A stretch of 64,000 bases of DNA from Camellia lanceoleosa (lineage: Eukaryota; Streptophyta; Magnoliopsida; Ericales; Theaceae), in contig CM045759.1 of assembly GCA_025200525.1 (NCBI GenBank), positions 2,542,001 to 2,606,000 of the forward strand, given 5' to 3'. A program made the translations under genes and the position numbers. Of the stretch, positions 11,101 through 23,160 are shown in pieces; the stretch's first letter is position 1, and each line of letters starts with the position of its first letter. A model generated the notes under the pieces. That model made no database searches and was not told the origin of the DNA. It saw only the letters and a program-made list of their open reading frames with translations.

Positions 11101-12004
11101 ATAGGCAAACCTATTCTTAGCCCCCTAACCAAACACACTTAGAAGGGGAAAAGAAAAAACATCAGAATGACATCATTTTGGATGCACTGCAAATTGCACT
11201 ACAGGAAAGAACTACTACGGAGGACTCAATGAGAGTAATGTTCAATGGTGTGTACATGTGCAATATCTGATATTCGTAAGTTCAATTATTATAAATATTA
11301 TAACTAAATTTTATGGAAGTCTTAACTTAAAAAAATAAATTATAATCAAATATTATATAAAAAATAATTAAATAATTCTTAAATTATAATCAATATAATG
11401 TCATAATTAATACCACAATAAATCACAACTAAAGATAACAAAGGGTATAACATAGATGCATATGTACTATAGAATTTCGCATAGTAATAGTAGCTATCAT
11501 TCATAGGCAGTGTTTGGGAACTTGATTCTTGGTTTTTTTTTTTTTTTTTCACTGTAAGACAAATGTTTTACAAAATCAAAAAAAATAAATCTAAACAAAA
11601 TATCACATTAAATCTTATAATCATTTCATTTTTTCTCTCACAAACATCACATCTCAATCACAAAAAAATCTAATTATCTTTCCAAACACAAAAAAACAAA
11701 ATCTCCAATAATATTCTACAACTAAAAAAATCAAAAAAAAAACCCACTTCCCAACCACTCATAGATGGGTTATGTATGACAGTAATCTTGTAAGAGTACT
11801 AACTAAAAAAAAAAGTTAAATATTCACTCTGTTTTGTCTTAAGTGTCCAATAAAAGTTGTCTTTACAATTTTTTTTTTTTTTAGTTTTTTTATGCATCTA
11901 ACCTAAACGTAGTTAGAAAATAAAATATTTTTGAAAAAATCTATAAAAAAAAATAAATACAACAAATAAAATAAAATGAACTGAGTGTTTACATTTTTTT
12001 TATA

Positions 12005-12300
12005 GGGTAAATTATAATTTAACCTCTTGTGATTTACCCTAAAAACACGGAACCCTCTTGTACTTTCATTTGTAACACTTAAACCCCTAGACTTTATACC
12101 ATGTTTTAATTTTTGACGGGCGTAATAGAAATGCACAAAACGACGTCGTTTTGTGCATCGCCTGATAAAAATAAAATAAAAAGGATAAATTACACTTTAA
12201 CCCCTTATGGTTTTCCCCCAAAACACAGAGACTTCCTGTAGTTTCATTTGTAACACTTAAACCCCTAAAACTAAATACCAAATTATAATTTTTGACAGAT
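12005..12300 (+). repeat. Left terminal inverted repeat of the MULE, itself a tandem of two related units
   Basis: Unit 1 (12005-12182) and unit 2 (12184-12300) share GGATAAATTA/GGGTAAATTA, AACCCC..TGTGGTTT, CTTTCATTTGTAACACTTAA and AATTTTTGAC. Unit 1 also carries a perfect 28-bp palindrome at 12131-12158 centred on CGACGTCG. The right end has the same two-unit design in reverse. Confidence 0.85.
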
Positions 12301-13710
12301 CTGTTTATTTAACCAGACTGTGAGATTCACGAGAATAAAAGTGTAAGCAGTACTCTCTTCTGCCAAAAACATTACACCTTTGGACCAAAACACCATTTCT
12401 CTCTCCCTTCATTATATAAATATGCAACAAACACATTGAGGCCTCTGAAATTGCGCAGATTATCTCAGGATTTCTTCCTCACCGCATAGCAAAACTAGCC
12501 TGCAATTCCACATCACCATCCACCTTCCATCTCCTTCTCATTTCGCTTTTCTTATTACTTGCTTCATCCAACAAACCAAGGCGATACCCACTACGCTGCC
12601 ACACCATTCCCATTCAACAGCACTACAGCTAATATATATACACACATCTTCAAAAGCAAATCTCCAAATAAATTTGTCAAATGAATCGGACTCAGTTAGA
12701 ATTAAAGGAAATTATTTTTTTGAATTGTTCAATAAAAGTTGCAAATTATAATGCAAATAATAGTTGGAACTTGAAATAGTTTTTACCTCACAACTTCATA
12801 TTTTTTTGGTTTGAGGTGTTGTATGTAGGTGGCTACTTAAACTAGGACAGCCATGGCTACTTTCATAAAAAGGGAAAAAAAAAAAAAAAAAAGTGAGGAA
12901 GAGGGTTAAAAAAAAAATTGATGGGATTTATACCAACAAAACCCACTTTATCTTTTCTAAGGTGGTGTTGAAAGGTGGTGGTGACATGTGCATCCAACTA
13001 TATATAGAACTAGTTTGTGAGTATTGAGTTTTGGTGTTGTTCCAATGCATCATTGGTTCGACCATATGGTGTTCAAACTATGGCTGGAGTGTTATTCTAT
13101 TCATGGTTGCTCTATCCAACTTGGGTCTTCAAAATGGGAAGTTTAGATCATGTTGTGAAGTTGGTGCCGCCAGTCTTGGAGGATATCGGGGTTGCCGGTT
13201 TGCTTTTTGCCATTGGTGTTGGTGGTCTCAACGCGCATGGTGGTGGTTGTGTTTGAGCTTAGTCCAGTCTAGTTTCTTGGCTGGTTAAGCTTACGGTGTG
13301 TAGCTCATGTTGCAAAGAGTCTCTCTCTCTAGAGCTCGTCGACTTGTTCTAGTACCTGGATGTTGTTTTACTTTGTTTGTTTCTTTTATGCACATGTGTA
13401 TGTCTTTTTCTCTGGCGCTGGACTAGTTTTGGTCTCCGGTAACGGTGTTCTCCATGTCCAGGTTGTCTGTTTTGTGTTGATGTCAGAGGTGGTAAGTCAC
13501 TGGTGTTGGTTGCAAGGGTCCCATCTGTGATATTTCTGCTCTGGTTTGTTCTCATCCGGCGTTAGTTTTGCTAGCGCGATTGTGCACGTTGCAAATGTTG
13601 TATTCAAGCTAGCACGTCTGCTGATATAGCTTGACGTGGTATAGCTGGATGTACATGTTGGCTTGGTGTTGAAAGGTGGTGGTGACATAGAACTCACGGT
13701 GAGAGAGAAG

Positions 13711-13759
<49 letters not shown>

Positions 13760-13837
13760 AATAGAGATATGAAGTGATACAAATAAAATGACTGAGTGGA
13801 AAATATCTAAGGGCATTTATAACTTTTTATTATTTCT
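12301..13837. other. MULE interior, possible captured sequence
   Basis: No recognisable gene. 12460-12640 is C-rich with a leader-like look (many CACC/CCATC words). 13017-13256 (+) is a 79-codon ORF with a Gly-rich end (LLFAIGVGGLNAHGG). 13349-13697 carries two overlapping minus-strand ORFs with no recognised motif. A TA box (TATATATAG) sits at 13000-13008, and (GA)n runs at 13707-13754. The sequence is unlike the AT-rich flanks, so a Pack-MULE cargo is possible. I recognise no source gene. Confidence 0.5.
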
Positions 13838-14132
13838 GTTATGTCTATCCAAAATTACAGTTTAGTATTAAGTTTAAGGGTTTAAGTGTTACAAATGAAA
13901 CTACAGGGAGGCTCCGTGTTTTTTGGGCAAACCATAGGGGGTTAAAGTGTAATTTACCCTTTTATTTTTTATCAGGCGGTGCACAAAACGACGTCGTTTT
14001 GTGCATTTCTGTTACGTTCGTCAAAAATTACAACATGGTATAAAGTCTAGTGATTTAAGTGTTACAAATGAAAGTACAAGGGGGTTCCTTGTTTTTAGGG
14101 TAAACCACAGGGGGTTAAATTATAATTTACCC
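13838..14132 (-). repeat. Right terminal inverted repeat of the MULE
   Basis: Its reverse complement follows 12005-12300 almost throughout. The palindrome is present at 13980-14005 (26 bp of perfect symmetry). The last bases are TAATTTACCC against the target duplication. Confidence 0.85.
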
Positions 14133-14350
14133 TTTTTTATATTTAGTGAATTTTTTTAATATTTTTTTACTAATTGAAAAAAAATATCAAAACTAAAAAA
14201 TTATTGATCAAGTGATTTAAACTTATGAACTAGTTGATTTTCATGAGTATAAATTCATAATTGATGGGATCCCTTAGGCTCCATTTGTTTAGAAATAAAT
14301 AGATGATAAAAAATGAAAATAGCAGAAAGTGAAGTGAAAGAAAGAAAAAA

Positions 14351-14871
14351 GAAATAAAAGTTTATTTTCTTGCATGCATTTGAATAGATGAAAAATTTTG
14401 TAAGAAAAAGATAGGAAAAAATACAATAGAGAGTTGTCGGTGAGAAACATGGGTAAAAAAAAAAATTAAAATAAACCTTGTTAAGATTTGTGGGAAAAAA
14501 ATAAATTTCCTTATATATTTTGTAAAAAATTGTTAGCTTAACTAAGAAATTGTTTCCCTCTCAACTCAATTTTTTTTTTAATTTTTAATTTTTTTAATAA
14601 TGAAAATACTAAGTTTCATTATATGTTGCATTTTAATTAGTTCATAATTAAATTTATAGAGTTTTATATTAAACCCGTAAATTATTCTACCATAATTACC
14701 ATTTCAAATTACTTCCTTAATTTATGTTTACCAAACCAAATTTATTTTCAAAATTGCTTCCCTAAGATTGGATTAATGAATGATTTTGATACATTCATAT
14801 ATACACATATGGAAAATAATTAATTCTTTAACTTAAAATTTAAACATTATTGATTCTTTAACATGGCCTGA
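14351..14871. other. AT-rich spacer
   Basis: No gene, RNA or repeat is identified. Long A/T runs dominate. Confidence 0.5.
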
Positions 14872-15235
14872 GCTTCTCTCTAGTCTTCTATCGTATTAGA
14901 GAGGTACTGTTGGGCCTTGTGGGTTCACTTTTGGGCCTCATTTTGATAATCTGAACTATTCATATTTTAAAATTCGTCAAGTACATAATTTCTATAAAAA
15001 TCAAGTCGATCAGATGGTAACCATGTATTTGTATCCATTTTGTACAAAAAAAAAAATGGTGAGAAAATAAATGGTTCATGCAAAATTGATCCAAATATGT
15101 GATTTTCGTTATCTGATTGACTTGATTTTTTTGCAGAGATGATATACTTGATGAGCCGTAAAATATGAACGGTTCGAATTATCAAAACGGGGCTCAAAAA
15201 TTGGCCCATTGAATGTTTAATCCAATATTAGAACC
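14872..15235. mobile_element. Foldback MITE, copy 2
   Basis: The left arm carries GGGCCTCATTTTGATAATCT near 14933 and AATTCGTCAAGTACAT. The right arm carries the complement (TACTTGATGAGCCGTAAAAT, then GAATTATCAAAACGGGGC). It is the same family as 10710-11100 and 19046-19414. Ends are approximate. Confidence 0.65.
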
Positions 15236-17147
15236 CTCAAACTAGCTCATACTGGTCACGAATAGATAGATTGTGATATAATTTATACATAATGTTTAAA
15301 TTTATTATTATCAAACATTTTTACTAACATTAAAGCTAATATGACATATAATTTAGGTGGCCTTATCTTAGATAATTTTTTAATATATGAATATATATAA
15401 CTATTTATTTCATGTTAACATAAATATATACTTTTTTTACCTAAGTTCAATTTTTTAAATAGATATGCATAAAATTTGTTCATTTTTCTTATTTGAAAAA
15501 TAAAAATACTTATAGATATGTATTTACCAATTTAATAAATAAGTAGGTCAAGTAATTCATAAGTTGGATATAAACCAAGAGAATTTTTAATGATTAGATG
15601 AAGGTCAGGTTAGCATAAATATACAAGTTATTTATGTGTAATTCTAATAAAAATGAATAAAATTTAATTTATTATAAATAATTTTTACTACATATTTCAG
15701 ATAAATTTTACATTATTATTTAATTTTAAAACTATTTTTTGATTATTTATTTAAACTCGTGCATAGCACTACCAATGTCCTTTTGCCGGCTCTTAACACA
15801 AAGCAAAAATAAAAGTAACTAAGATTTTAAAAGGAAAAGTTATGCTATTTTTTTTATTTAATAGTTTCATAATACAAAAATTGTTGAAATTTATAGGTTA
15901 TTAACACAAAATGAAATTACGAAATATAAAGGGGATCCCTTGATTTTTTTTTTTTTTTCTTTAACTATAACTAGTAGCTTTAGAATAAAAAAGTTGTTAA
16001 AAATTATTAGTAGTAGACACAAAATAGAGTTAACATTTTTATAACAAGATATCATAAATGCTTATTTTTTAACTACTCAAAATTTGAATTTTAAAAAATT
16101 ATAGTTGCTATTTAACTCTTATCTAATTTTTAACTTATTACACTTGAGTTCTTATTTTTGAGATTTTTTTTTTGGTATACAAATTTTTAAAAATTATAGA
16201 TGACATTTCACTCTTATCTAATTTTTAAACTACTATCTCCTTTGTTCTTCTATCATTAGAGTTATATTAGATATTTTTTTAAGGTTTATCTTATTTTATT
16301 TTTGAATTTCAACTTGATTTATTTTTTTCAATCTTCATTTGATATTTACTGAATTTCTCTCTACCTCATTTTTCTGGAATTTATTTAATCTTCTCTTTCT
16401 ATGTTCTTATAGTTCATTCTCAAATTTAAACTTGATTTTTTTAATTTTTATCTTATATGTATAGAATTCACTCTCGCCCTTGATTTTCAGTAAAATTTGT
16501 TATTTTTTAAAAATTTATCTAATTTTCTCTTTCTATATTCATATTTAAATATAAATTAATTTTTTTTTTTTTTATCTTTATCTTATATTTATAGAATTTT
16601 ACTCTTATTCTTCATTTTCAATTAAGTTTATTCAATTGAGTGCACTTCAAAAAAATTAATTAGTTTTGCATATTTATATAAACATAGTGAAATCATTCAA
16701 ATCTATTATTTAAATACCCATCTAAATTAATATCATAGTATTTAGTTAATTTTTAACATGTTTAGTATTGTTTATCACATTTTGTTACTTGCCCGTGTAT
16801 AGTACAAATTTTCCACTAGTATAATATTTATGGGATTGATTTTTACAAATGTCATAATTAAATATTTTTTGGTTAAAAAAATAATTAAAAATAACGAACA
16901 TAATCTACAGTATAACTAAGGACTTTTTAAATTACAATCAAAATAATGTCATAACTAACATTAACACCATATGTATAATCAAATTATAACTAATAACATA
17001 ATAAATCATGATCAAACAATACAAAAATCGAACAATTATTCATTGTCTTTGGGGCATTGACATGACAATGCTATAAATGCATCTAAGTCATCTATAGTGG
17101 GGGTCTCACACATAAATCCCACATAATAGATGACTTAAATACATTTG
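15236..17147. other. AT-rich spacer, no gene
   Basis: Very AT-rich with long T runs. No ORF, tRNA or clear repeat. 16830-17030 resembles the DNA just outside the hAT-like element at 57243-57460 (AAATGTCATAAT, CAAAATAATGTCATAACTAAC), another hint of local duplication. Confidence 0.5.
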
Positions 17148-18290
17148 GAGCAATGCCACATGAGATATTTAATAATTTTTCATAAATATTGTAAGTAACT
17201 GGAGTATATGATGCCTATCTTTCTTAATTTCTAAAGTAAAATTTTTCTACATGGTAAACGAAAATATCATAAATATGATAGGGTGTAATTTTGAATTACA
17301 CACCCATATTTTTTGAGTCACACCCCCCCCCCCCTCATAATGAGTTATATATTTTTATAATGAGTTATATCCAAACAAAATCAAATCAAATCAATCCAAT
17401 CCCACGTGACCGGCTAATTGGCTTATTATAGCGTCACTCCCCTTACATCATTTACGTGTGTCTCTTTGACTCACCCAAATGCTAACCGGAATTCTCCGTT
17501 TTTTCGTAGTTTGATTTTTTTTTGACCTTCTAGGATTTGGGACAATGCCACGTGAGGTATTTAATAATTTTTCATAAATATTGTCAGTAATATGATACCT
17601 ACCTTTCTTAATATCTAAAATAAAATCTCCCTACATAGTAAACGAAAATATCATAAACATAGAAGGGTGTAATTTTGAATTATAAATCCATAACTTTTGA
17701 GTTACACCCTATTATATAATGTGTTCTATTATATATTTTTATAATTTTTTTTTATTCTACTATACTATAATTTCTAGTAAATTATAAATATACTCCTTAA
17801 GATTTGATTAAAATACAAATCGTCCTTTATAATTTTAAAAATTACATTCCACCTTTGAAATTTTTAATTTCATAATAAATCGCTCATTTTATTAATAAAT
17901 TATCAAATCAATTAATAATTTTTAATGATATTGGAAATATGTTTTAATTAATAATTTAGGTAATTTTATTATTGTATAGGAGAATAATTATGAATTTTAT
18001 TTTTTTTAGTTAATTCTATTAAATAAAAATTTTTAAAAAAAAATGTTTGCAATTTTTCAAACTATAATGAATAATCTGTACTTTAAGTAAATTTCAAAAA
18101 TTATAATAGTAATTTATCGTATAATTTCCAAACAAAATAAAATCAAAATCCAATCCCACGTCTGCGCCTTATTATAGCGTCACCCCCCTTGCATCATTTA
18201 CGTGTCTCTTTGACTCTCCCACATGCTAACTTCTATCATGGGAATTCTTCGTTTTTTATAGTTTGATTTTTTTTGACCTTTTTAATTTTA
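17148..18290 (+). repeat. Tandem duplication of an upstream-type segment (units 17148-17540 and 17541-18290)
   Basis: Both units run CAATGCCAC, ATTTAATAATTTTTCATAA, ACGAAAATATCATAAA, GGGTGTAATTTTGAATTA and then CAATCCCACGT, TTATTATAGCGTCAC, CATTTACGTGT and TTTGATTTTTTT. Unit 2 is enlarged by a MITE at about 17757-18120. A C11-12 run lies at about 17323-17334. The second half of each unit has a diverged third copy at about 57645-57820, 1.4-1.55 kb upstream of the ERF start. Confidence 0.7.
17757..18120 (-). mobile_element. AT-rich MITE-like repeat, inverted relative to 21130-21478
   Basis: Its reverse complement matches 21130-21478 along the whole length (landmarks ATTAATTAAAACATATTT, TCATTAAAAATT.TTAATTGA, TTTATTAATAAAA). 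It interrupts unit 2 of the tandem duplication, and unit 1 lacks it. No ORF. Confidence 0.65.
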
Positions 18291-19045
18291 TTTATTAATA
18301 TCTTTTTGTACCCAAAAAAAAAAAATGTTTATTACTTTATGGGTCCAGCAAATAAAGTATTAAATTATTTATAATTTTAATACACATTTTATATATTTTT
18401 ATACATCTTTTATATATTTTTTATATATTTTTCAATCTTAACAATAGTCCTAAACGTTATTTTTAAGAATAAAATTATATACACAAATTTGTATAATAAT
18501 TAGTATATTAACGGATGGTGTGTCATAATTTTAAAAATTTAGGTCTTTGTAATTATATAATGAGTGGGGTCCAAATTTTTAAGTTATAATTTTATAACAT
18601 ATGTTGGTGTTTTGGGTACATAGTAAAAAGCTAATTGTTTAACTTTTTAGCTTTTGTGGTTAAAAAAGTCACAAAAAATTAGTTTTTTTAACAAAAAAAG
18701 CCAAAATATTAGTTTTTTTTACCAACTTTCCAAAATGTATAATTTGCCTATATGTATACTACATCTCCCCTAAATTGTTTGTGGAAAACAATAACTTAAC
18801 AATAATGTATTTTGTATTAAATTTTAAACTTTTTTCATAAATTAATAGTACTTAGGTCTATTTTGACAATTAGGAGAAAAGTTAGTTTATTGACTTATTG
18901 ATTTATTTGAGTTACATTATCTCTTTATTTTTTTATTTTTTTTTACATTTTTTAAAAAAAAGTCAAAAAGTTAATTTTTTTCTTACATCCAAATAGGCCT
19001 TAATGAAATCTTTAATTAAAAAAAAAAAAAACCAACAACTATGAT
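18291..19045. other. AT-rich spacer
   Basis: No gene. 18620-18990 is rich in AAGTCAAAAAG/CTTTTTAGCTTTT words able to fold, like 6620-6730 and 20342-20565. Confidence 0.45.
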
Positions 19046-19414
19046 TCTCTTCGATCCTTAATTGGACTGGAGAAATGTTGTTCGGTCCATTGAGCCCACT
19101 TTTGGATCTTATTTTGATAATCTGAATTGTTCATATTTAGAATTCGTCGAGTTCAACATCCCTGCAAAAAATCAAGTCAATAGAATAATAGAAACCACAT
19201 GTTCGGATCAGTTTTGTATGAAAAAAATAAATGGTTCATACAAAACTGATGCGAACACGTGATTGTTGTTATCCGATCGGCTTAATTTTTTTGCAACAAT
19301 GATGTACTCGACGAACCTTAAAATATGAATAATTTGAATTATTGAAACGAATCTAAAAAATGGGTCCAATAAACCGAACAATACCTCTTCAGTCGAATTA
19401 AGGATCGAAGAGAA
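19046..19414. mobile_element. Foldback MITE, copy 3 (best-preserved ends)
   Basis: The arms are TCTCTTCGATCCTTAATTGG on the left and the complement (AATTAAGGATCGAAGAGA) on the right, with the shared TTTTGATAATCTGAATTGTT inside. A central CAGTTTTGTATGAAAAAAA hairpin pairs with TTCATACAAAACTGATG. No ORF. Confidence 0.7.
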
Positions 19415-20341
19415 GTTTAATCCATAAAAAAAATTAAAATTTTCAATACGATAATACAATTTTTAAGTTCTTCTGTTTTTATACCGATTAAAATATTTAA
19501 GACGTGTGAAGTAATTTATAAGGGCAATCTCTTTATGGATAAAGTCTAGGCACTGAAAAAAACTGCTTATAAAATTATTTAAATTTATAAATCAATGATG
19601 TATGTTTTAAACTTCTTGACATAGGGTCACAAAATAAATAAATTTTAGTCATTGATTATGAATTATAGACAAAATTTTAGTTTTTTTTTGTTTTAGTTTT
19701 TTTTTTTTTTGGTTTTGGGGGGGGGGGGGGCGGGGCTTGCTCCTCTTTTTCATAGATTAATCTTTCGAGGGGATGACTTGAACAATTTACAGAGCATGAA
19801 GCAAAAACACAACACTACCAATTACATGAAAATTTTGGAACTTTGCAAGTGTCCTTTTGGTCGGCCATTGATAAGAAATTTATTTACATTAGTTGAATCA
19901 TGAATTTATAAAAAATAAAATAAAATTAAAGAAAAGAAAAAAAAAAGTAGTTAAAATATGTTTATATTTTATTTATATTTAGGACTTGTTTATGAATTGA
20001 CTAGTTTAATTGATTTTTTATTTTATTTTATAAAAGACGTGTAGAAAAATTAAAAAAAAAAATGATATAATAACCTGCCATGAATATTTGTCCTGTATGA
20101 ATTGATCCAATCCATAAGCACCCTAGTCCTACAATGCACTAACTTTAACTTTAACAAATCTAAACTCTTGGAGATGGGCTCCTTTTAAACTCTTGGTGTG
20201 GATCAATCATACCAACTAGAACTAGGGTGCTTATGGATTGATTAAGTCAAGTAACTTTCTATTTATTATCCATCTTAACTTAAATGAATTAAAAAAATTC
20301 ATTCATTTTCATTTATTCAACACATTAAAAGCATCTATTAT
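19415..20341. other. AT-rich spacer with a G run and an inverted repeat
   Basis: A run of eleven or more G lies at about 19718-19729. Inverted arms lie at 20106-20133 (GATCCAATCCATAAGCACCC) and 20212-20246 (GGGTGCTTATGGATTGATT). 19950-20180 is related to 6147-6430. The ORF at 19709-19903 crosses the G run and has no support. Confidence 0.5.
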
Positions 20342-20565
20342 GCCTCCGTTTAGAAAGTGAGTTGATTTTTTGATTTTTTTTTGTTATTATAACCTTAGCT
20401 AAAAAGCTTAATTTGAAAAAGACTTTTTGACTTTTTTGACTTTTTTTGTGAGAAAAGAATATAAGGATTATGGGTTAAATGTGATGTTTTGTTTGTTACA
20501 ATTAAAATAACTTGTTTTATTTTTTGTGATTAAAATAATTTCAAACCTCCTTATCAAACGGAGCC
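20342..20565. mobile_element. MITE with GGCTCCGTTTGA-type ends
   Basis: The left end is GCCTCCGTTTAGAAAG. The right end reads CTTATCAAACGGAGCC, its near complement. The interior is A/T-rich with CTTTTTGACTTTTTT. The target duplication is unclear. Confidence 0.5.
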
Positions 20566-20783
20566 TATATGATAAATAGGCCTGTATTAGTCAATTTCAA
20601 TAGGTTAGATGAATTTCTATCACTAGAAACTATCCAACTAAAAATTAAGATGTCTGTGAATTGGGTTGAATTGAGTAACTCTTATTTATTATCCACCTAA
20701 ACTTAAATAAATTAAAAAAATACACTTACATTCATCCATTCAACCAATTAAAATCGTCTATTATATGATGAATTCGTTCTCAT

Positions 20784-21120
20784 TCATCCGGGATGGGAAA
20801 GAACATTTGAGTTTCCTTGGTCAATAGAGCTGAGCTGATGCCGTATATAGCAGAGATAGATATCATCATGCGTGACGCTGATTTTGTTGTCTTTCTTGAT
20901 TTGACTTTGAACCGTATAGACATGAAATAAAGAGAGAGACAAATAGCAAGAGGAAGAACAATATAGAAGAAGAGGAAGAAGATTCAATTCAATTCAATCA
21001 CCATCATCAAACAATCAACAAACAGGTAAAAAAGGTGAAAGCATAGCACGTGCGGACGAGTGACGCGTCCAGTTTGTTCTGGGTTTGACTGTTCAGTTTT
21101 TTGGCTTATGCTTGACATGT
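20784..21120 (+). other. Relic 5' exon/promoter segment, copy 2
   Basis: It is the paralogue of 9891-10165: GATTTTGTTGTCTTTCTTGA, GAAGATTCAATTC, a donor-like ACAGGTAAA at about 21022-21030, then GAGTGACGCGTCCAGTTTG and TTGGCTTATGCTTGACATG. No coding exon follows. Confidence 0.45.
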
Positions 21121-21129
21121 TTTATTTTT

Positions 21130-21478
21130 AAGAATAAATTATAAATATATTTTTTTTAAATTTATTTAAAATACAGATTATATTTTATAATTTGAAAAAT
21201 TATAAATATTTTTTATTAAAAAAATTTATTTAACATAATTAATTAAAAAAATTATAATTACATATTTATATAATAATAAAATTACCCAAATTATTAATTA
21301 AAACATATTTATAACATCATTAAAAATTGTTAATTGACTTGATGATTTATTAATAAAAGAGACGATTTGTTATGAAATTAGAAATCTCAAGAGGTGAAAT
21401 ATAATTTTCAAAACCATAGAAGATTATTTATATTTTAATCAAACCTTAGGGGTGTATTTGCAAATTATCCTTATTTTT
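21130..21478 (+). mobile_element. AT-rich MITE-like repeat, direct copy
   Basis: It is the same family as 17757-18120 but in the opposite orientation. It ends near AAACCTTAGGGGTGTATTTG. No ORF. Confidence 0.6.
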
Positions 21479-22291
21479 ATTAGGAGCTGAACAAGCCTGC
21501 AAATTTTAAAAAAAAAATTCATTCAATGTGTTTGATTTCAATTTTTTAAATTTAATTTTTTATTTTTCATATATTTTTATTTTTAGTAAATATTTTTAAA
21601 ATTTTAAGCACTTTTTTTTTTTACTTTTTTATATCTACCTTACTTAGATGTATTTAAATAGTAAAAACATTTGTGAAATAATATTTTAAAAAAATTAATA
21701 AATATACAAAAATATGAAAAATATATTGAATTTTCATATTTATTTTGCATTTTTGGTATATAGTGAATTTCTTAAAGATTTTTTTCACAAATATTAAACT
21801 TTTTAAGTGTTTTTTTATTAGGTGTGTCTAAAAAATTTTTAAGAAAAATTCTTAAAATATTAAAAAAATTCAGTGAAAATAAAAAATAAATACAGAAAAT
21901 GACAAAAGTAAAATTTTCTTAAAAGTGAATTCTGAAAATTGAAAATTGAAAATTGAAATCAAATAGAGTGGTTACTAGCTAGGAAAATTATATGTTTAGA
22001 TATTTATCATATATCTTTAGTTATGATTTTTATATTTTTTATTATGGACTTGTTATGTTATTAGTTATAATATATTGTGATGTTGATTATGATATTATTT
22101 AAGTTATGATTCAAAAGTTATTTAATTATACTTTATGTAATATTTAGTTATAACTTCTTTTTTTTTTTTTAGTTGTAATTCTCATAATATTGAGTTGCAT
22201 CATCTTTTATAATTAAACTCACAAATAATATAACTCGTAAATGGTGCACATCTTTTGGTGTGTACTATATGAAAATTATGATGTTTGTCAC
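21479..22291. other. AT-rich spacer
   Basis: No gene or identifiable repeat, apart from A/T-rich words shared loosely with 57240-57470. It ends with the possible 8-bp target site tttgtcac. Confidence 0.45.
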
Positions 22292-23098
22292 CATGGGCGG
22301 AGCCAGGATTCCTCCCGGGGGGCTAGATTGTTAGAAAAAAAAGACATAAAGTAAATCTCACCAAACCATTAATACATCAAGTATAGTTTTATTTGATTAA
22401 ATCATATTAAAGATTAGGTAATAGTGATTATTTGGACTAATAAAAAATTGTATGCGATTAGTTTCAATTTAAACATTATTTGTACATTTTTTATTATTGA
22501 ATGGATCAAAATGTATGAATTTATAGATAAAAGTAAGTTGGTATTTGTTAATAATTAAAAATATATTAATGTAATTAATCTACTTTCTATTCAACTTTTT
22601 AAACTAATTTTTATAACTTTAGTTTAAATATTACACAATATCTCAAGTCCATAAAGTTCACAATTGATGCTATTATGCAATTAAATAACATATATGACAT
22701 TATTTCTCTATCAGAATATAATTATTTTTAATAATTTCTCTTTTGTTTCTTTAATATGAGTTCAAATTAATCAAGTAAATTATATTATTTATTTATGACA
22801 AGTTTTTTTTAAACATGTGATTACCAATAACCTTTTAACATGCCCCGAATTTAATTTTTTAATAATATTAGGGTGATCATCTTCTTTTGTGATAATTTAT
22901 TTATCACCTTTTGTGTCAATACTATATTGATTTAATAGGTTTCATTACACATGTTTGCTACCAATGTAATGTCGACATATAAGATGATAAATAAGACATG
23001 AGAACAAACTATGTTTATCGTAATATTACTATAAAAGTTTAGAGGACAACTGCACGAGCTATTAAATTTTGAAAGGCAACTCTAATACATTATGAAAA

Positions 23099-23160
23099 TA
23101 TTGACACCATAAATCTGCAATTATTATTATTATTATTCATTTATATAATTGCAGGACATG
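23099..23160 (+). repeat. Family C LTR (plus orientation), left piece
   Basis: It begins TATTGACACCATAAATCTG (a decayed TGTTGACACC start) and runs to GCAGGACATG, where element B cuts it. It continues at 50534. Joined across the insertion it follows the minus-strand copies at 51144-51866 and 53888-57091. Confidence 0.8.

Larger units (their letters stand above)
12005..14132. mobile_element. Mutator-like element (MULE), non-autonomous, 9-bp target duplication
   Basis: It starts GGGTAAATTATAATTTAAC and ends with the complement. TTTTTTATA flanks both sides (11996-12004 and 14133-14141), a perfect 9-bp target duplication typical of Mutator. The paralogous empty site near 9550-9560 carries a single TTTTTTTATA. 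Inverted ends are about 295 bp. The interior of about 1.5 kb has no transposase, so the element depends on an enzyme made elsewhere. Its composition is less AT-rich than the surroundings, which suggests captured sequence. Confidence 0.9.
10160..14350 (+). repeat. Segmental duplication, copy 2 (contains a MITE and a MULE)
   Basis: It is colinear with 8285-9790 but enlarged by an hAT-type MITE at 10710-11100 and a Mutator-like element at 12005-14132. Colinearity resumes after 14141 and continues through AATTGATGGGAT near 14260. Without the insertions the copy is about 1.7 kb, close to copy 1, so both insertions followed the duplication. Confidence 0.8.
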
